Assembly: GCA_035296965.1 (NCBI GenBank)
Contig: DATGZX010000057.1
Location: 69,579-133,578 of the forward strand
Source of the DNA: DATGZX01 sp035296965
Lineage (GTDB): Bacteria > Planctomycetota > Planctomycetia > Gemmatales > Gemmataceae
Length of the DNA stretch: 64,000 bases
Direction: 5' to 3'
The notes beneath the pieces are model-generated. The model was not told the DNA's origin and searched no databases. It was given only the letters and a program-made list of their open reading frames with translations. The number at the start of each line of letters is the position of its first letter. Within the stretch, counting starts at the first letter, position 1. Shown here in pieces: positions 45,836-54,629 of the stretch. A program made the translations under genes and the position numbers.

Positions 45836-48100
45836 TCAGCTATTCACCACCGCTTCACTAGATTCTTCCGAGGAACGCGTGGACGTAGAGCTGCTTTCCG
45901 GCTCGACGCCTTCACGCCGGTAGAACTTGTTGGCAAGTAAGTTCTCAAGGGCAAGGGCCAGCAGCACAAAAATCATCAGCCACGGAAACAACTCCACGGG
46001 CTGACTCCAGCGTCCTTGAAGGGCATCGTGCAGGTTTACGCTTTGCCCGACCGGCAGCAGGGCGCCGGCTCCCAAAAGGCTTTCAATTTGCTCAGCCGGC
46101 ACACGTGTCAGGTCAGACTCCTCGGCGGGCTGGTTGATGCTGAAGCTGGCCACGCGTGTGTGGTCCGCGCCGAACAGCAGGAAGTTCCCCGGCGTGGTCG
46201 CTTGCGGGAGTAACAATTCACTCTCGTTACTCGTGCGCGAGACGACCGATTCAGCGGCGCTGACCCCGGGGCCCTCCAGGTTGTAGGTCGAGAAGCGTGG
46301 CTGGACCGGTAAGGCAATCATCACCGGCTGACCCGAGGAGTAGTTCAGGGTTGCTTCCTCCGCATCACCCGCGAGGTAGCCCTCGGCAGTGTTGACGAGC
46401 ACCACGTAGTAGGACGTCTTTGCAAAGTTGTTCCATTCCTCACCGGGCTTGATCTTGCCCAGCGCCGTGTCGAGGCGCGACCTATCGAAAGCCGTCGTGA
46501 ACAGCAGTACCCGGCCGCGAACTTTTTCCTTGGGGTCGAATACCCGCTCAATCAGGGCAGGTCTGTTTTCCTTGTCCGAATAGGTCACAAGGATGCTCGA
46601 TTCGCCCAGCGAAGGTTTGACCTCCCAGTAGCGCCATGCCGCGGGTGGGGCCTTCTCGAAATCGACATTCTGGGTTTGCCGCCACTTTCGGAACGGAGCC
46701 ATCATTGGATGCTGATAGCTCACCTCGCTCAGGCCGACGCCTGCCTCCGAGACGTCATGGACGATCTGGACGAGCCGCCCGGGCAACAACTGCTGCGCGG
46801 CTTGGGTCTTGTTGTAGGCATCCTTGTCGAGTTCCGCGCCGGGAACCACGGCCAGCCCGCCGCCATCGCGAACGTACTGCCGCAGTTTTTCCCACAACTC
46901 CGCATCCGGCTTTGCGACACTCAAGAGGCAGATGGCCTGATAGGATGAGAGATCGTTCGGGCTCAAAGCGCGCAGGTCGCCGGGCGTGCGCACGTCGGGG
47001 CGAAATGCCTGGAACGATTGCAAGGCCCAGTACCAAAAATCGGCATCACGGGGATCGTCGACCAGGATCAGCGTCTTTCGGCCGCCGCGTACCTCAAAGG
47101 TGGCGAAGCAAGCATTATTGAATGGCAGCGCATCGGTGCTAGCGAGTGTCAGCTCGACCTGGTGCGGGCCCGGCCGCAAGCTGCCCCGCTGGAATGAAAT
47201 CACCTGACTCTGACCGGCGGCGAGTTGGATGGGTTTGCGCTCGGGCGCCTCTTCGCCGTCGATGCGGCAAATGACCTCCGTGTCGCAACCCTCACCCGTG
47301 GCCCGCACGGTGACACGAATGATCACCTCGCCGTCTGTAGGCACAATCTGGTGCGGCAAATCCACGGAAACCAGCGCAAGGTCCACCGGATGCTCGGCAC
47401 CCACGTCGACGAAGACGGCGTTGGCGGGCGGGCTGAGGCGGTCGCGGATCTGCTCCAGGTCCTTGACCCTGCTGGCGTCCCACGATGCCTGCGTGCGATC
47501 CGAGAAAATGTACAGGAACCGCGGCATCGATCCGTCGTGCTCGGCGTCCTGGCTGAGGTCCGCCAGCAGACGATATGCCTCGCCAAGACGGCTGGTAATC
47601 GGCGCATTTGCGGCCCGGAGCCGCAAGTCTGGGATGCGGTCCTTCGCCAGGGAGACCGAAGGCAGCCAATCGCCCCCTGGTTCGGCGGTGTCGAGGATCG
47701 CTACTTTGCTGTCTGGGGGCAAGCCGTCGAGCAATTCCTCTGCGCGCCGTTTTGCTTCATCCAGCAAGGACCGGCCTCCCGAGACGTAGCCCATGCTGTA
47801 GCTCGTGTCGAAAACCAGCACGGCGGCCACGGGCCGGTCGCTGCTCAGGTTGAGGCGCTCGCTGAAGATCTTCGGTCGCGCCAGCGCCAGGCAAAGGCCG
47901 GCAATCAGTGCCAGTCGCAGTGCCAACAACAGCAAATGGCGCAAACGAATCTTGCGTTGGTTCGTGCGATGGCGCTGCAACAGGAAGCGAAAAGCCGGAA
48001 AGAGGAGGTGCTTAGGCTTCTGGCGCATGATCAGATGCAGCAAGACGGGAACGCCGGCAAGCGCCAAACCACCGAGCAGCAGAGGGAAGATAAATGTCAT
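45836..48100 (-). CDS. BatA-domain VWA membrane protein
   Basis: 754 residues. The N-terminus FIFPLLLGGLALAGVPVLLH, then MRQKPKHLLFPAFRFLLQRH, is the BatA (TIGR02226-type) membrane domain. The second helix (56-75) leads into a VWA domain with MIDAS motif DTSYS (98-102). A long beta-rich part follows, then a helix near the C-terminus (PWLMIFVLLALALENLLANKFY). It pairs with the shorter VWA/GATase protein downstream. The DUF58 gene lies 183 bases upstream across a palindromic element, the only sizeable internal gap here apart from the 110 bases before moxR. Role: envelope complex with unknown client, inferred. Confidence 0.82.
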   Translation of the reverse strand: MTFIFPLLLGGLALAGVPVLLHLIMRQKPKHLLFPAFRFLLQRHRTNQRKIRLRHLLLLALRLALIAGLCLALARPKIFSERLNLSSDRPVAAVLVFDTSYSMGYVSGGRSLLDEAKRRAEELLDGLPPDSKVAILDTAEPGGDWLPSVSLAKDRIPDLRLRAANAPITSRLGEAYRLLADLSQDAEHDGSMPRFLYIFSDRTQASWDASRVKDLEQIRDRLSPPANAVFVDVGAEHPVDLALVSVDLPHQIVPTDGEVIIRVTVRATGEGCDTEVICRIDGEEAPERKPIQLAAGQSQVISFQRGSLRPGPHQVELTLASTDALPFNNACFATFEVRGGRKTLILVDDPRDADFWYWALQSFQAFRPDVRTPGDLRALSPNDLSSYQAICLLSVAKPDAELWEKLRQYVRDGGGLAVVPGAELDKDAYNKTQAAQQLLPGRLVQIVHDVSEAGVGLSEVSYQHPMMAPFRKWRQTQNVDFEKAPPAAWRYWEVKPSLGESSILVTYSDKENRPALIERVFDPKEKVRGRVLLFTTAFDRSRLDTALGKIKPGEEWNNFAKTSYYVVLVNTAEGYLAGDAEEATLNYSSGQPVMIALPVQPRFSTYNLEGPGVSAAESVVSRTSNESELLLPQATTPGNFLLFGADHTRVASFSINQPAEESDLTRVPAEQIESLLGAGALLPVGQSVNLHDALQGRWSQPVELFPWLMIFVLLALALENLLANKFYRREGVEPESSSTSTRSSEESSEAVVNS

Positions 48101-48105
48101 ATGAA

Positions 48106-48262
48106 ATTTGGAGTGCGGCGCTTTCCCGCCGCTTTTGTTTTTTCTTCCGCAACAGTTCTATGTCGTCGAACGCATTCACCCTACCGGTTCATAATGATCG
48201 CCTTGAAAGAGGATATCCCAAATAGAAAAGCAAAAGCGGCGGGAAAGCGCCGCACTCCAAAT
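48106..48262. repeat. Inverted-repeat element inside the Bat locus
   Basis: Arms of 32 bases at 48106-48137 and 48231-48262 are exact inverse copies, beginning ATTTGGAGTGCGGCGCTTTC. The 93-base centre holds no gene. It occupies nearly all of the gap between the DUF58 gene and the 754-residue VWA gene, five bases after the latter's start (upstream side). Confidence 0.9.
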
Positions 48263-48283
48263 AGGGCAATAATGCTCTGGCAA

Positions 48284-49180
48284 TCAAAACCTTTTCTGCC
48301 GCGACAGCAGATATTCCATCAGTGCCTTGTCAAAGCTGATGCTCGTATCCATGGGCACATAGTCGATGTTCGCCTTGGCACACTCGCGCCGGTAGAACTC
48401 ACGGAACTCGTCCAGCGATTGCAAATAGTCGGCCCGCATGCCGCGGGCGTCGATGGTTAACTGGTCGTGCTCCTCAATGTCCTCGAACTCGATGACCCCT
48501 TCGAAGGGAAAATGCACCTCGGCTTCATCCAGGATGTGAAAGAGGATGATTTCGTTGCCGCCATGACGCAAATGGTGCAGGCTTTGCAGCACCGGCTGCG
48601 GATCTGTCAGCAAGTCGCTGAAGAGCAATACCAGGCTCTTGGTGCGAATCATCGCGGCCACCTGGTGAAGGCAATGGGCAACGTCGGTCTGGCCCGAGGG
48701 TTTCAAGTTGGAGAGCAGGGCCAGAATCGTGCCGAGCTGCGTCCGCTTGCTGCGCGGCGGGAGGCTCGCCTGAATGCGTTTGTCAAACGTGATGAGCCCG
48801 ACTGGATCCTGCTGGTGGATCATCAGATAGCCGAGAGCGGCCGCCAGGCAAATGGCATACTCGAACTTCGTCAGCTCTTGCCGGTAGGTGTAGGCCATCG
48901 ATGCACTGAGGTCCATCACCAGGTAACCGGTCAGATTGGTTTCCGCCTGGAACTTCTTGAGGTAATACTTGTCGGTCTTGGCGTAGACATTCCAGTCAAG
49001 GTCTTTGAGATCGTCGCCGGCCACGTACTTGCGATGCTCGCTGAACTCGACTGAGAAGCCGTGGAAGGGGCTGGCATGCAGGCCTGCCAGAAAGCCCTCG
49101 ACAATGAACTTCGCCCGCAGGTCGAGGCGGGCAACCTGGCGGATGACCTCGGGCCGGAGATATTTCTCGGTGCTGCCCAT
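48284..49180 (-). CDS. DUF58 domain protein
   Basis: 298 residues. The DUF58 core reads VEFSEHRKYVAGDDLKDLDW, then NVYAKTDKYYLKKFQAETNL and YLVMDLSASMAY, a degenerate VWA-like MIDAS (DLSAS). No membrane helix is evident, so it is a soluble DUF58 subtype. In MoxR-type loci DUF58 proteins are thought to bridge the ATPase and the VWA membrane proteins. The gene starts 4 bases after the small unknown gene's stop, so they are co-transcribed. It precedes the palindrome at 48106-48262. Confidence 0.88.
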   Translation of the reverse strand: MGSTEKYLRPEVIRQVARLDLRAKFIVEGFLAGLHASPFHGFSVEFSEHRKYVAGDDLKDLDWNVYAKTDKYYLKKFQAETNLTGYLVMDLSASMAYTYRQELTKFEYAICLAAALGYLMIHQQDPVGLITFDKRIQASLPPRSKRTQLGTILALLSNLKPSGQTDVAHCLHQVAAMIRTKSLVLLFSDLLTDPQPVLQSLHHLRHGGNEIILFHILDEAEVHFPFEGVIEFEDIEEHDQLTIDARGMRADYLQSLDEFREFYRRECAKANIDYVPMDTSISFDKALMEYLLSRQKRF

Positions 49181-49184
49181 GACT

Positions 49185-49649
49185 TCAATCTTCTTTCACA
49201 AGGAGAGCTCCGTCTGCATTGAAGAAACCCTGGTCATCCACGTGGTAAATCCCGTCGGTCGCGCCTGCGAACAACCGGCAAAGTTCGATGCTCGGGCTCG
49301 CCGACTCGAGAATTGCCGGGCGCTCCCCCGGACATTGCCAGGCGATAAGCTGCGAGGTGGCAATTATCCGCTGCATGAGCGATTCATGGTGCGGATTTTC
49401 TTCCCTCGTTTCCAGCCAGGCTGCCCATGTGTTCAACTCCGCCCGGACGCCCTGTTCGCTCGAAAGAAAACGCTCGATCCGCAGGTTCTGGCCGCGGACG
49501 GCCAGGCCGATAATGAGCCGATACCAACCCAAATCATCCTCATCCACCTCGATAGCGGCTTCGATCCCCAGTCCTTGCAGGTGCCGTGCGATCGCCTCGG
49601 CCGCCGGTTGGCGATCGTTGCTGCCGAACACGCGATACCACGGGCCCAT
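49185..49649 (-). CDS. Unknown protein between MoxR and DUF58 genes
   Basis: 154 residues, soluble, no signal peptide. The N-terminal part MGPWYRVFGSNDRQPAAEAI, then ARHLQGLGIEAAIEVDEDDL and GWYRLIIGL, looks like a small alpha/beta domain (strand, helix, strand) often used for ligand or protein binding. The remainder is helical with an acidic and aromatic tail ending NADGALLVKED. I did not recognise a family. It is 6 bases after the MoxR stop and 4 bases before the DUF58 start, so it belongs to the operon and is probably part of the complex. Confidence 0.7.
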   Translation of the reverse strand: MGPWYRVFGSNDRQPAAEAIARHLQGLGIEAAIEVDEDDLGWYRLIIGLAVRGQNLRIERFLSSEQGVRAELNTWAAWLETREENPHHESLMQRIIATSQLIAWQCPGERPAILESASPSIELCRLFAGATDGIYHVDDQGFFNADGALLVKED

Positions 49650-49655
49650 GAGCGA

Positions 49656-50681
49656 TCACACTTTCCTGCGCCGTTCGTACTTGGGTGGTTCAGGATCCCC
49701 AATGACTTCGAGTAATTGTCGAATGATGTCCTCGCTGGTCTTGCCATCCGCCTGCGCCTGGAAGTTGGTGCTCACGCGATGCCGCAAAACCGGTATGGCC
49801 GACTTCTTGATATCGTCGACCGCGACGCTGAAGCGGCCGTCCATCGCGGCCAGCGCCTTTCCTCCCTGGATGAGAAACTGACCGGCACGTGGACCGGCGC
49901 CCCAGTCGACCATCTTCTGCACGAAATCGGGGGCTGTGGGGTCCTTCGGGCGCGTCGCGCGCACCAGCCGCAGCGCGTAATCGATCACGTAATCCCCAAC
50001 CGGCACGCTGCGCACCAGCCTTTGCATGTTCGCGATTGCCTTGGCGCTGAGCACCTTGGTCAGCTCTTGCACTTCGTCCTTGGACGTCGCCGCCAAAATG
50101 CGGCGTTCATCCTCGATGCCGGGGTAATCGACCTTGATGTGGAACATGAACCGGTCGAGCTGGGCCTCGGGCAACGGATAGGTCCCTTCCTGCTCGATCG
50201 GGTTCTGCGTGGCGATGACGAAAAAAGGATCTGGCAGGTTGTAGGTCTCCTGTCCCACGGTGACCTGGCGTTCTTGCATGGCTTGCAAGAGGGCAGCTTG
50301 CGTCTTCGGCGGCGTGCGGTTGATTTCATCCGCCAGGATGATGTTGGCGAAAATCGGCCCTTTCACAAAACGGAATTCACGCCGGCCTGTCTCCAGTTCT
50401 TCGAGAACCGTTGTGCCCGTGATGTCGGAGGGCATCAGGTCGGGAGTAAACTGGATGCGCTTGAAGGAAACATCCAGAATCTGGCTGATGGAGCTGACCA
50501 TCAAGGTTTTGGCAAGGCCGGGCACGCCGACTAACAGGCAGTGCCCGCGCGTGAAAATGGCAGCCAGAATCTGCTCCACCACGTCGGTCTGGCCGATGAT
50601 CACGCGGCGAAGCTGTTCAAGCATGAGGCTGCGCGATTGGCTGAACTGGCTGAGATATTCGCTGATGCGATCGCTAGACAC
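49656..50681 (-). CDS. moxR: MoxR-family AAA+ ATPase
   Basis: 341 residues. Walker A GVPGLAKT (52-59), Walker B IILADEINRTPPKTQAALLQ, the sensor segment FFVIATQNPIEQEGTYPLPE, AQLDRFMFHIKVDYP and a C-terminal lid (VSTNFQAQADGKTSEDIIRQ) identify MoxR. MoxR ATPases act as chaperones for assembly of VWA-containing complexes. The GTG at 50681 is chosen because GGAAGGAA precedes it; the frame is open to a TTG at 50717 but that would add 12 residues before the conserved part. It sits in the middle of the locus, between the Bat genes and DUF58. Confidence 0.93.
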   Translation of the reverse strand: MSSDRISEYLSQFSQSRSLMLEQLRRVIIGQTDVVEQILAAIFTRGHCLLVGVPGLAKTLMVSSISQILDVSFKRIQFTPDLMPSDITGTTVLEELETGRREFRFVKGPIFANIILADEINRTPPKTQAALLQAMQERQVTVGQETYNLPDPFFVIATQNPIEQEGTYPLPEAQLDRFMFHIKVDYPGIEDERRILAATSKDEVQELTKVLSAKAIANMQRLVRSVPVGDYVIDYALRLVRATRPKDPTAPDFVQKMVDWGAGPRAGQFLIQGGKALAAMDGRFSVAVDDIKKSAIPVLRHRVSTNFQAQADGKTSEDIIRQLLEVIGDPEPPKYERRRKV

Positions 50682-50791
50682 CGGTGACCGTTCCTTCCCA
50701 TAGACAGGATGTCGCAAGAGCCTTCTTGTTCAATTCATTGTAAGGGAGGAGCGCGGCGGAAGGCAAAGGAGGATGCGCGACAATCCCCATG

Positions 50792-51598
50792 TCACGGATT
50801 ATCCACGAGAACGTACGCGCGCGGCACCCAGCCGACCTCGCCGCGGGCCAGCTCGATCTGGAGCCACTTGCCTCGATCGACAAGCAGGCGTGCTTCGACG
50901 CCGCGGTGGAGCGGCGTATCGTAGCGGCGCGGATAAGCCAGGCCGTTGCCCTTGCGCATCAACACGCCGTCCTCGGCAATGACCACCAGCGGATTGCTCC
51001 GCTCTTGGCGATGGCTCCAATCCTCCATGACCAGGGTAATCGCGAGCAGCCCCGCCAGTGCAAAGGCAAGGGTTCCCATCCCTAGGATCGACCCCTGGCG
51101 CAACATCCACCAGCGAAAGACTCCGGTCCAGCCCAGCGCATAAGCCAAAACAGCCAGGAAAAGGCGAAGGTAGGGGTTGAAATACGGCAGGCTGGCCGGC
51201 AGACGGTCACTCGGTGGGCGGCCAAAGTTGCCGCGCTCGGCGAAGGCAACCTGGGCACGCGCGTAATCCAAATGGGTGCGAAGATTCAGGTCGCCGGGAG
51301 CCAGTCGCAATCCGCGCCTGTAAGCAAGGATCGCACGCGGTAGATTGCCCGCCAGCAAGTAGGCGTTGCCTTGATTTCGGCACAATTCCGCGGAGTAAGC
51401 ACCTTGCCGACCTAGCTCCCCGTAGCCGGCGGCTGCCTCCTGAAAGCGCGGCCGCGACTCTGCAGGGCGGTCCCGGCTTTCGATGCCTTTTCGAAACGCA
51501 TCCTCCGCCTTTTCGAGCAGATCGCTTTCCGAAACAGACCCCGTAAAAAGCGTCAAGCCCGTCAAAAACATCCTAATCAGGAGGCTGCTGCCGGCCAT
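50792..51598 (-). CDS. batE: BatE-like TPR and SH3-like membrane protein
   Basis: 268 residues. A signal/anchor helix opens it (SSLLIRMFLTGLTLFTGSVS), then TPR-like helices (AELCRNQGNAYLLAGNLPRA, ILAYRRGLRLAPGDLNLR), two membrane helices (about 140-160, 170-190) and a C-terminal SH3b-like domain (GVLMRKGNGLAYPRRYDTPL, then GKWLQIELARGEVGWVPRAY). This is the BatE layout. The ATG at 51598 lies inside the batD 3' end, overlapping it by 22 bases, with GGAGG upstream. The role is assembly or stability of the Bat complex, inferred from family. Confidence 0.8.
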   Translation of the reverse strand: MAGSSLLIRMFLTGLTLFTGSVSESDLLEKAEDAFRKGIESRDRPAESRPRFQEAAAGYGELGRQGAYSAELCRNQGNAYLLAGNLPRAILAYRRGLRLAPGDLNLRTHLDYARAQVAFAERGNFGRPPSDRLPASLPYFNPYLRLFLAVLAYALGWTGVFRWWMLRQGSILGMGTLAFALAGLLAITLVMEDWSHRQERSNPLVVIAEDGVLMRKGNGLAYPRRYDTPLHRGVEARLLVDRGKWLQIELARGEVGWVPRAYVLVDNP

Positions 51599-52665
51599 TG
51601 CTCCGCCTCCAATCCAAGGACCAGGCGAATGGCGGATCCGGACCAGCCATTCTGCTGTGGATGCAAGCCCGGGGCGAAGCGGGCTGCTTCGCATTCCTCC
51701 AGGAATTGCCGTGTTTTCTGAATCAGCTCCATCGACGAACCTGCATTCTTGAGAAGGGCAGCCACTTCGGAAGGCGTTGGTTCGGCCGGTGCGAAATCGA
51801 GTTGATTTCGGAGGTAGCCAAGTACAGCTGCTGCCGCTTGCGGGGCCTCGTCCTTGGGCTGGGTTTTGTCGAGGCGCTGCAGGGTCTTCAATGCCTGCCG
51901 GGCGGCGCGGCTCCGTTTCATCTGCCTCATGCGGGCCTCATCAGGAAAGCGATAGCGCCAAACGACATACCAGGCCAGCCCCGGTACTATCGGCAGGACC
52001 AGTAGCGCGGCCAAAGCGAATGGCCCGGGCAAGAAAAATACGCGCTGGTGTCGCAGAACAGTCGAGCCCTCTGCAAAGGTGTAGATAGAATCGGGAGCCT
52101 TGACGGAGTTGTCCGGCCCTTGAATTTGCTTCGGCGTCACGCGCGCACGCGATTTGACGGTCAAGAGTATAGCCGGCGCATAGGTGGTCTGATAGCCCTT
52201 GTAGTCCGGGACCAACCCGGGCTTGAAGAAGACAAACGGCAGAGGAGGAATCTCTTTCACGCCGGAATTCTTCGGGCGCAACAGGTAGTCAAATTCTCGA
52301 GCATTCTCCTGGCCAAGAGAGCGGTCGGCCAAATTCTCAATGTGAAACTGTCTGGCGAAGGCCGGCAGATGGCGAAGGTCTGGACGCGGGAGGTCTGCCA
52401 ACGAGCCCGAACCGATGACTCGGACCGTTAAATGTATCGGATCCTCCGCCTGGAGTTCTGTAGAGTTCACGTGCGTCGTCACGCGACAGGTGCCAATAGC
52501 GCCGCTGAAATTGGCCGGCCTGCCCGCGATCGGAGGCTCCACGGGATGGTTTGCATCTGGGGTTCCGCCCACGACCAGGGAGCAGGCCCACAGGGCAAGC
52601 AGCGCAGCGGCAGCCTCTTTGGCAAGGCGTCGAGAGATCACATCTGCTTTTGGGACAGAGGGCAT
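51577..52665 (-). CDS. batD: BatD-like protein
   Basis: 362 residues. A signal peptide is followed by Ig-like strands (TCRVTTHVNSTELQAEDPIH, LTVRVIGSGSLADLPRPDLR, REFDYLLRPKNSGVKEIPPL) as in BatD, a single membrane helix (LPGPFALAALLVLPIVPGLAWYVVWRY region, about 225-250) and a charged cytoplasmic helical tail rich in Arg, Ala and Glu. The gene starts 7 bases after the batC stop and overlaps batE by 22 bases. BatD in Bacteroides and Leptospira loci is a surface or periplasmic component needed for stress tolerance. Confidence 0.82.
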   Translation of the reverse strand: MPSVPKADVISRRLAKEAAAALLALWACSLVVGGTPDANHPVEPPIAGRPANFSGAIGTCRVTTHVNSTELQAEDPIHLTVRVIGSGSLADLPRPDLRHLPAFARQFHIENLADRSLGQENAREFDYLLRPKNSGVKEIPPLPFVFFKPGLVPDYKGYQTTYAPAILLTVKSRARVTPKQIQGPDNSVKAPDSIYTFAEGSTVLRHQRVFFLPGPFALAALLVLPIVPGLAWYVVWRYRFPDEARMRQMKRSRAARQALKTLQRLDKTQPKDEAPQAAAAVLGYLRNQLDFAPAEPTPSEVAALLKNAGSSMELIQKTRQFLEECEAARFAPGLHPQQNGWSGSAIRLVLGLEAEQWPAAAS

Positions 52666-52672
52666 GCGCTGG

Positions 52673-53509
52673 TTACCAGTCCATTACGCTTGGTGCCAGG
52701 GCAGGGACTGCCCGGCGGCGATACTCCTGGTGATCGCGAAGAATCCGCGTTGCTGCCTGACTGAGATAGGCAGCCGTATCTTCGGGCGAGAGGGGGACCA
52801 GGTCATCGCGGTCGGGCACCTGTGGCAGATTGCCCTTGCCAGGCGGCGGAGGCGACTCCGACCTGGCCTGGCCAGCCTTGGCAGCGCCGGCGTCATCGAG
52901 TGCGGCACCCGGTCTGCCGTTGGGATCGAGGTTGGCCATCTCCGGGCTTGCGCCTTCCATTTCATTCCTGTTGCTTTGGGACCGCGGATCTTCACTGTCG
53001 TCCGCGTTGCTGTCCTGATCATGGCCGTCCTTACCGGCCCTCGCCTTGAGCCAAAGGAGCCGGGCGAGTTCCAGATTGTGACGTGCGTCCTTGACTAGGT
53101 CCGTTTCAGCAGCTGAATTTGCAGTACACTGCTGGTACAAGCCAATCGCCTCGCGTAGCCGAGCCGCGTTGCTGCCTTGCCCTTGCTGCACGAGACAATT
53201 GGCGAGGTTGAACAGCAAGCGCGCCAGGCGTGGCCCCTCCGCATCCTCGCGGCAGCGCCGATAGTACAGCTCGGCCTCTCGGTAGCGTCCCAACTGGTAG
53301 AACGCGGTGGCTTCGTTGAAGGCAGCCAATCCCGGATCAGGGATGCGCTCTTCCGCCTGGGCGTACAGGTCCGCGGCCTCCAGGAATTCGCCGCGCGCGA
53401 ATGCTGCGTTGCCTTGTCGCACCCATTGGAGGGGCTGCGGCGGCAGCGCGGCGCCGAGCCCGGCAAGTAGAGCAAGAAAGGAAGCACACTGCAGGATGCG
53501 ACATGTCAT
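52673..53509 (-). CDS. batC: BatC-like TPR protein
   Basis: 278 residues. A signal peptide (CRILQCASFLALLAGLGAAL) precedes TPR units (VRQGNAAFARGEFLEAADLY, AFNEATAFYQLGRYREAELY, LFNLANCLVQQGQGSNAARL, DARHNLELARLLW). The C-terminal third is polar, with Asn-, Asp- and Pro-rich low complexity. This is the usual BatC arrangement. The ATG at 53509 has GGAG five bases upstream; a GTG at 53515 overlapping the batB stop is possible and would couple translation more tightly. Confidence 0.8.
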   Translation of the reverse strand: MTCRILQCASFLALLAGLGAALPPQPLQWVRQGNAAFARGEFLEAADLYAQAEERIPDPGLAAFNEATAFYQLGRYREAELYYRRCREDAEGPRLARLLFNLANCLVQQGQGSNAARLREAIGLYQQCTANSAAETDLVKDARHNLELARLLWLKARAGKDGHDQDSNADDSEDPRSQSNRNEMEGASPEMANLDPNGRPGAALDDAGAAKAGQARSESPPPPGKGNLPQVPDRDDLVPLSPEDTAAYLSQAATRILRDHQEYRRRAVPALAPSVMDW

Positions 53510-53511
53510 AG

Positions 53512-54588
53512 TCACTCCGACAATCCCGGCATGATGGTTCTAACTTTCGGCCTGATGCCGCTCAGGGCCATCTCCAAGCCGAGCAAAACAAAGGAGCCGG
53601 CAAAGAACCACGCATAGCGCAGCTGCTGTGCGGGCAAGGCATCGTCCTTATCCTCGCGGACGGCGGCATTCTCGATCCGCTTCTCGAATAGTTCGCCCAA
53701 GGGCAGAGCGTTCAATCCGGCTGGGGTGTACGTTCCTCCGGTCAGACGCGCGATTTCGCGGAGCGGCTCTTCCACCAACCGAGTCAGCACCACTTGATGG
53801 TTGTGTTGCAGCGGCTCATCGCCTCGCGCCGGAATCGTGCTGCCAGCCAACGCATCGCCCACGCCCACCGTGTGGACGGGGATTTTCTGTTCATTCGCCG
53901 CCCGAATCCCCTCGCGCCACTCGCCATCCCGCGCCGGATCGTCGCCGTCAGAAATCAACAGGATGTCCTGGTAGCCGCGGAAACGCGGATCGTGGGCGTC
54001 GACGGCAGCGCGCAGTCCAGCGCCGATGCGCGTGCCGGAAGTTCGGTCTTCGCCCGCCGGCCTGAGATCGGGGCCGGGATACGCGGCGTCCAGCTCGGCG
54101 AGTGCCAGGCGAAAATGATCGTAGTCATGCGTGAGCGGACAAACGAGGCGCGCACGGCCGGCAAAGGCGACTAGTGCCAGCCGGTGCCCGCCACGTTTTT
54201 GCACGGCGTGACTGAGGTCTTCGAGTGCCTTTTTGGCCCGGTCAAAGCGGCTTGGCAACACGTCCTGGGCGAGCATGCTCCGGCTCATGTCGAGCACGAG
54301 GACAATATCCCGCCCCGGGGCCGCCGGCTGATCCCAATCGCGACCCCAATGAGGCCCGGCGCTGCCGGCCACGAGAAGCATCATGCCAAAAGCAAAGCAG
54401 GCGCGTTGCACCACGCGCAGCCAACGCCGCCTTGCCACCAACGGCCTGAGCGCCATCGGGCTGCCGAAGTGAGCCAGGATTCGCCGCCGCCGTCGCGCAG
54501 CCAAGAAGCCTCCGACCCCAAGAAGTGGCAAGACGCTCAACAGAGTGAAGATCCACGGATTTGCAAACCAGTGACGAATCTCGTTCAT
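53512..54588 (-). CDS. batB: BatB-like VWA membrane protein
   Basis: 358 residues. Two N-terminal membrane helices (11-30, 60-78), a VWA domain with MIDAS motif DMSRS (100-104), then LALVAFAGRARLVCPLTHDY and ILLISDGDDPARDG, and a C-terminal helix (YAWFFAGSFVLLGLEMALSG). This is the BatA/BatB layout with the domain facing the periplasm or cytoplasm depending on topology. It starts 41 bases after the batA stop and abuts batC. The family role is in aerotolerance or envelope integrity as a complex with BatA. Confidence 0.87.
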   Translation of the reverse strand: MNEIRHWFANPWIFTLLSVLPLLGVGGFLAARRRRRILAHFGSPMALRPLVARRRWLRVVQRACFAFGMMLLVAGSAGPHWGRDWDQPAAPGRDIVLVLDMSRSMLAQDVLPSRFDRAKKALEDLSHAVQKRGGHRLALVAFAGRARLVCPLTHDYDHFRLALAELDAAYPGPDLRPAGEDRTSGTRIGAGLRAAVDAHDPRFRGYQDILLISDGDDPARDGEWREGIRAANEQKIPVHTVGVGDALAGSTIPARGDEPLQHNHQVVLTRLVEEPLREIARLTGGTYTPAGLNALPLGELFEKRIENAAVREDKDDALPAQQLRYAWFFAGSFVLLGLEMALSGIRPKVRTIMPGLSE

Positions 54589-54629
54589 TCAGGCGCTCTT
54601 ATTTCCCCCGGCAGCGCTGCAACACCTCT

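Noticed and set aside
47225..48460. A 411-residue plus-strand frame opposite the VWA and DUF58 genes
   Set aside because: It overlaps the inverted-repeat element and the real genes, and the sequence is low-complexity Arg/Gln-rich.
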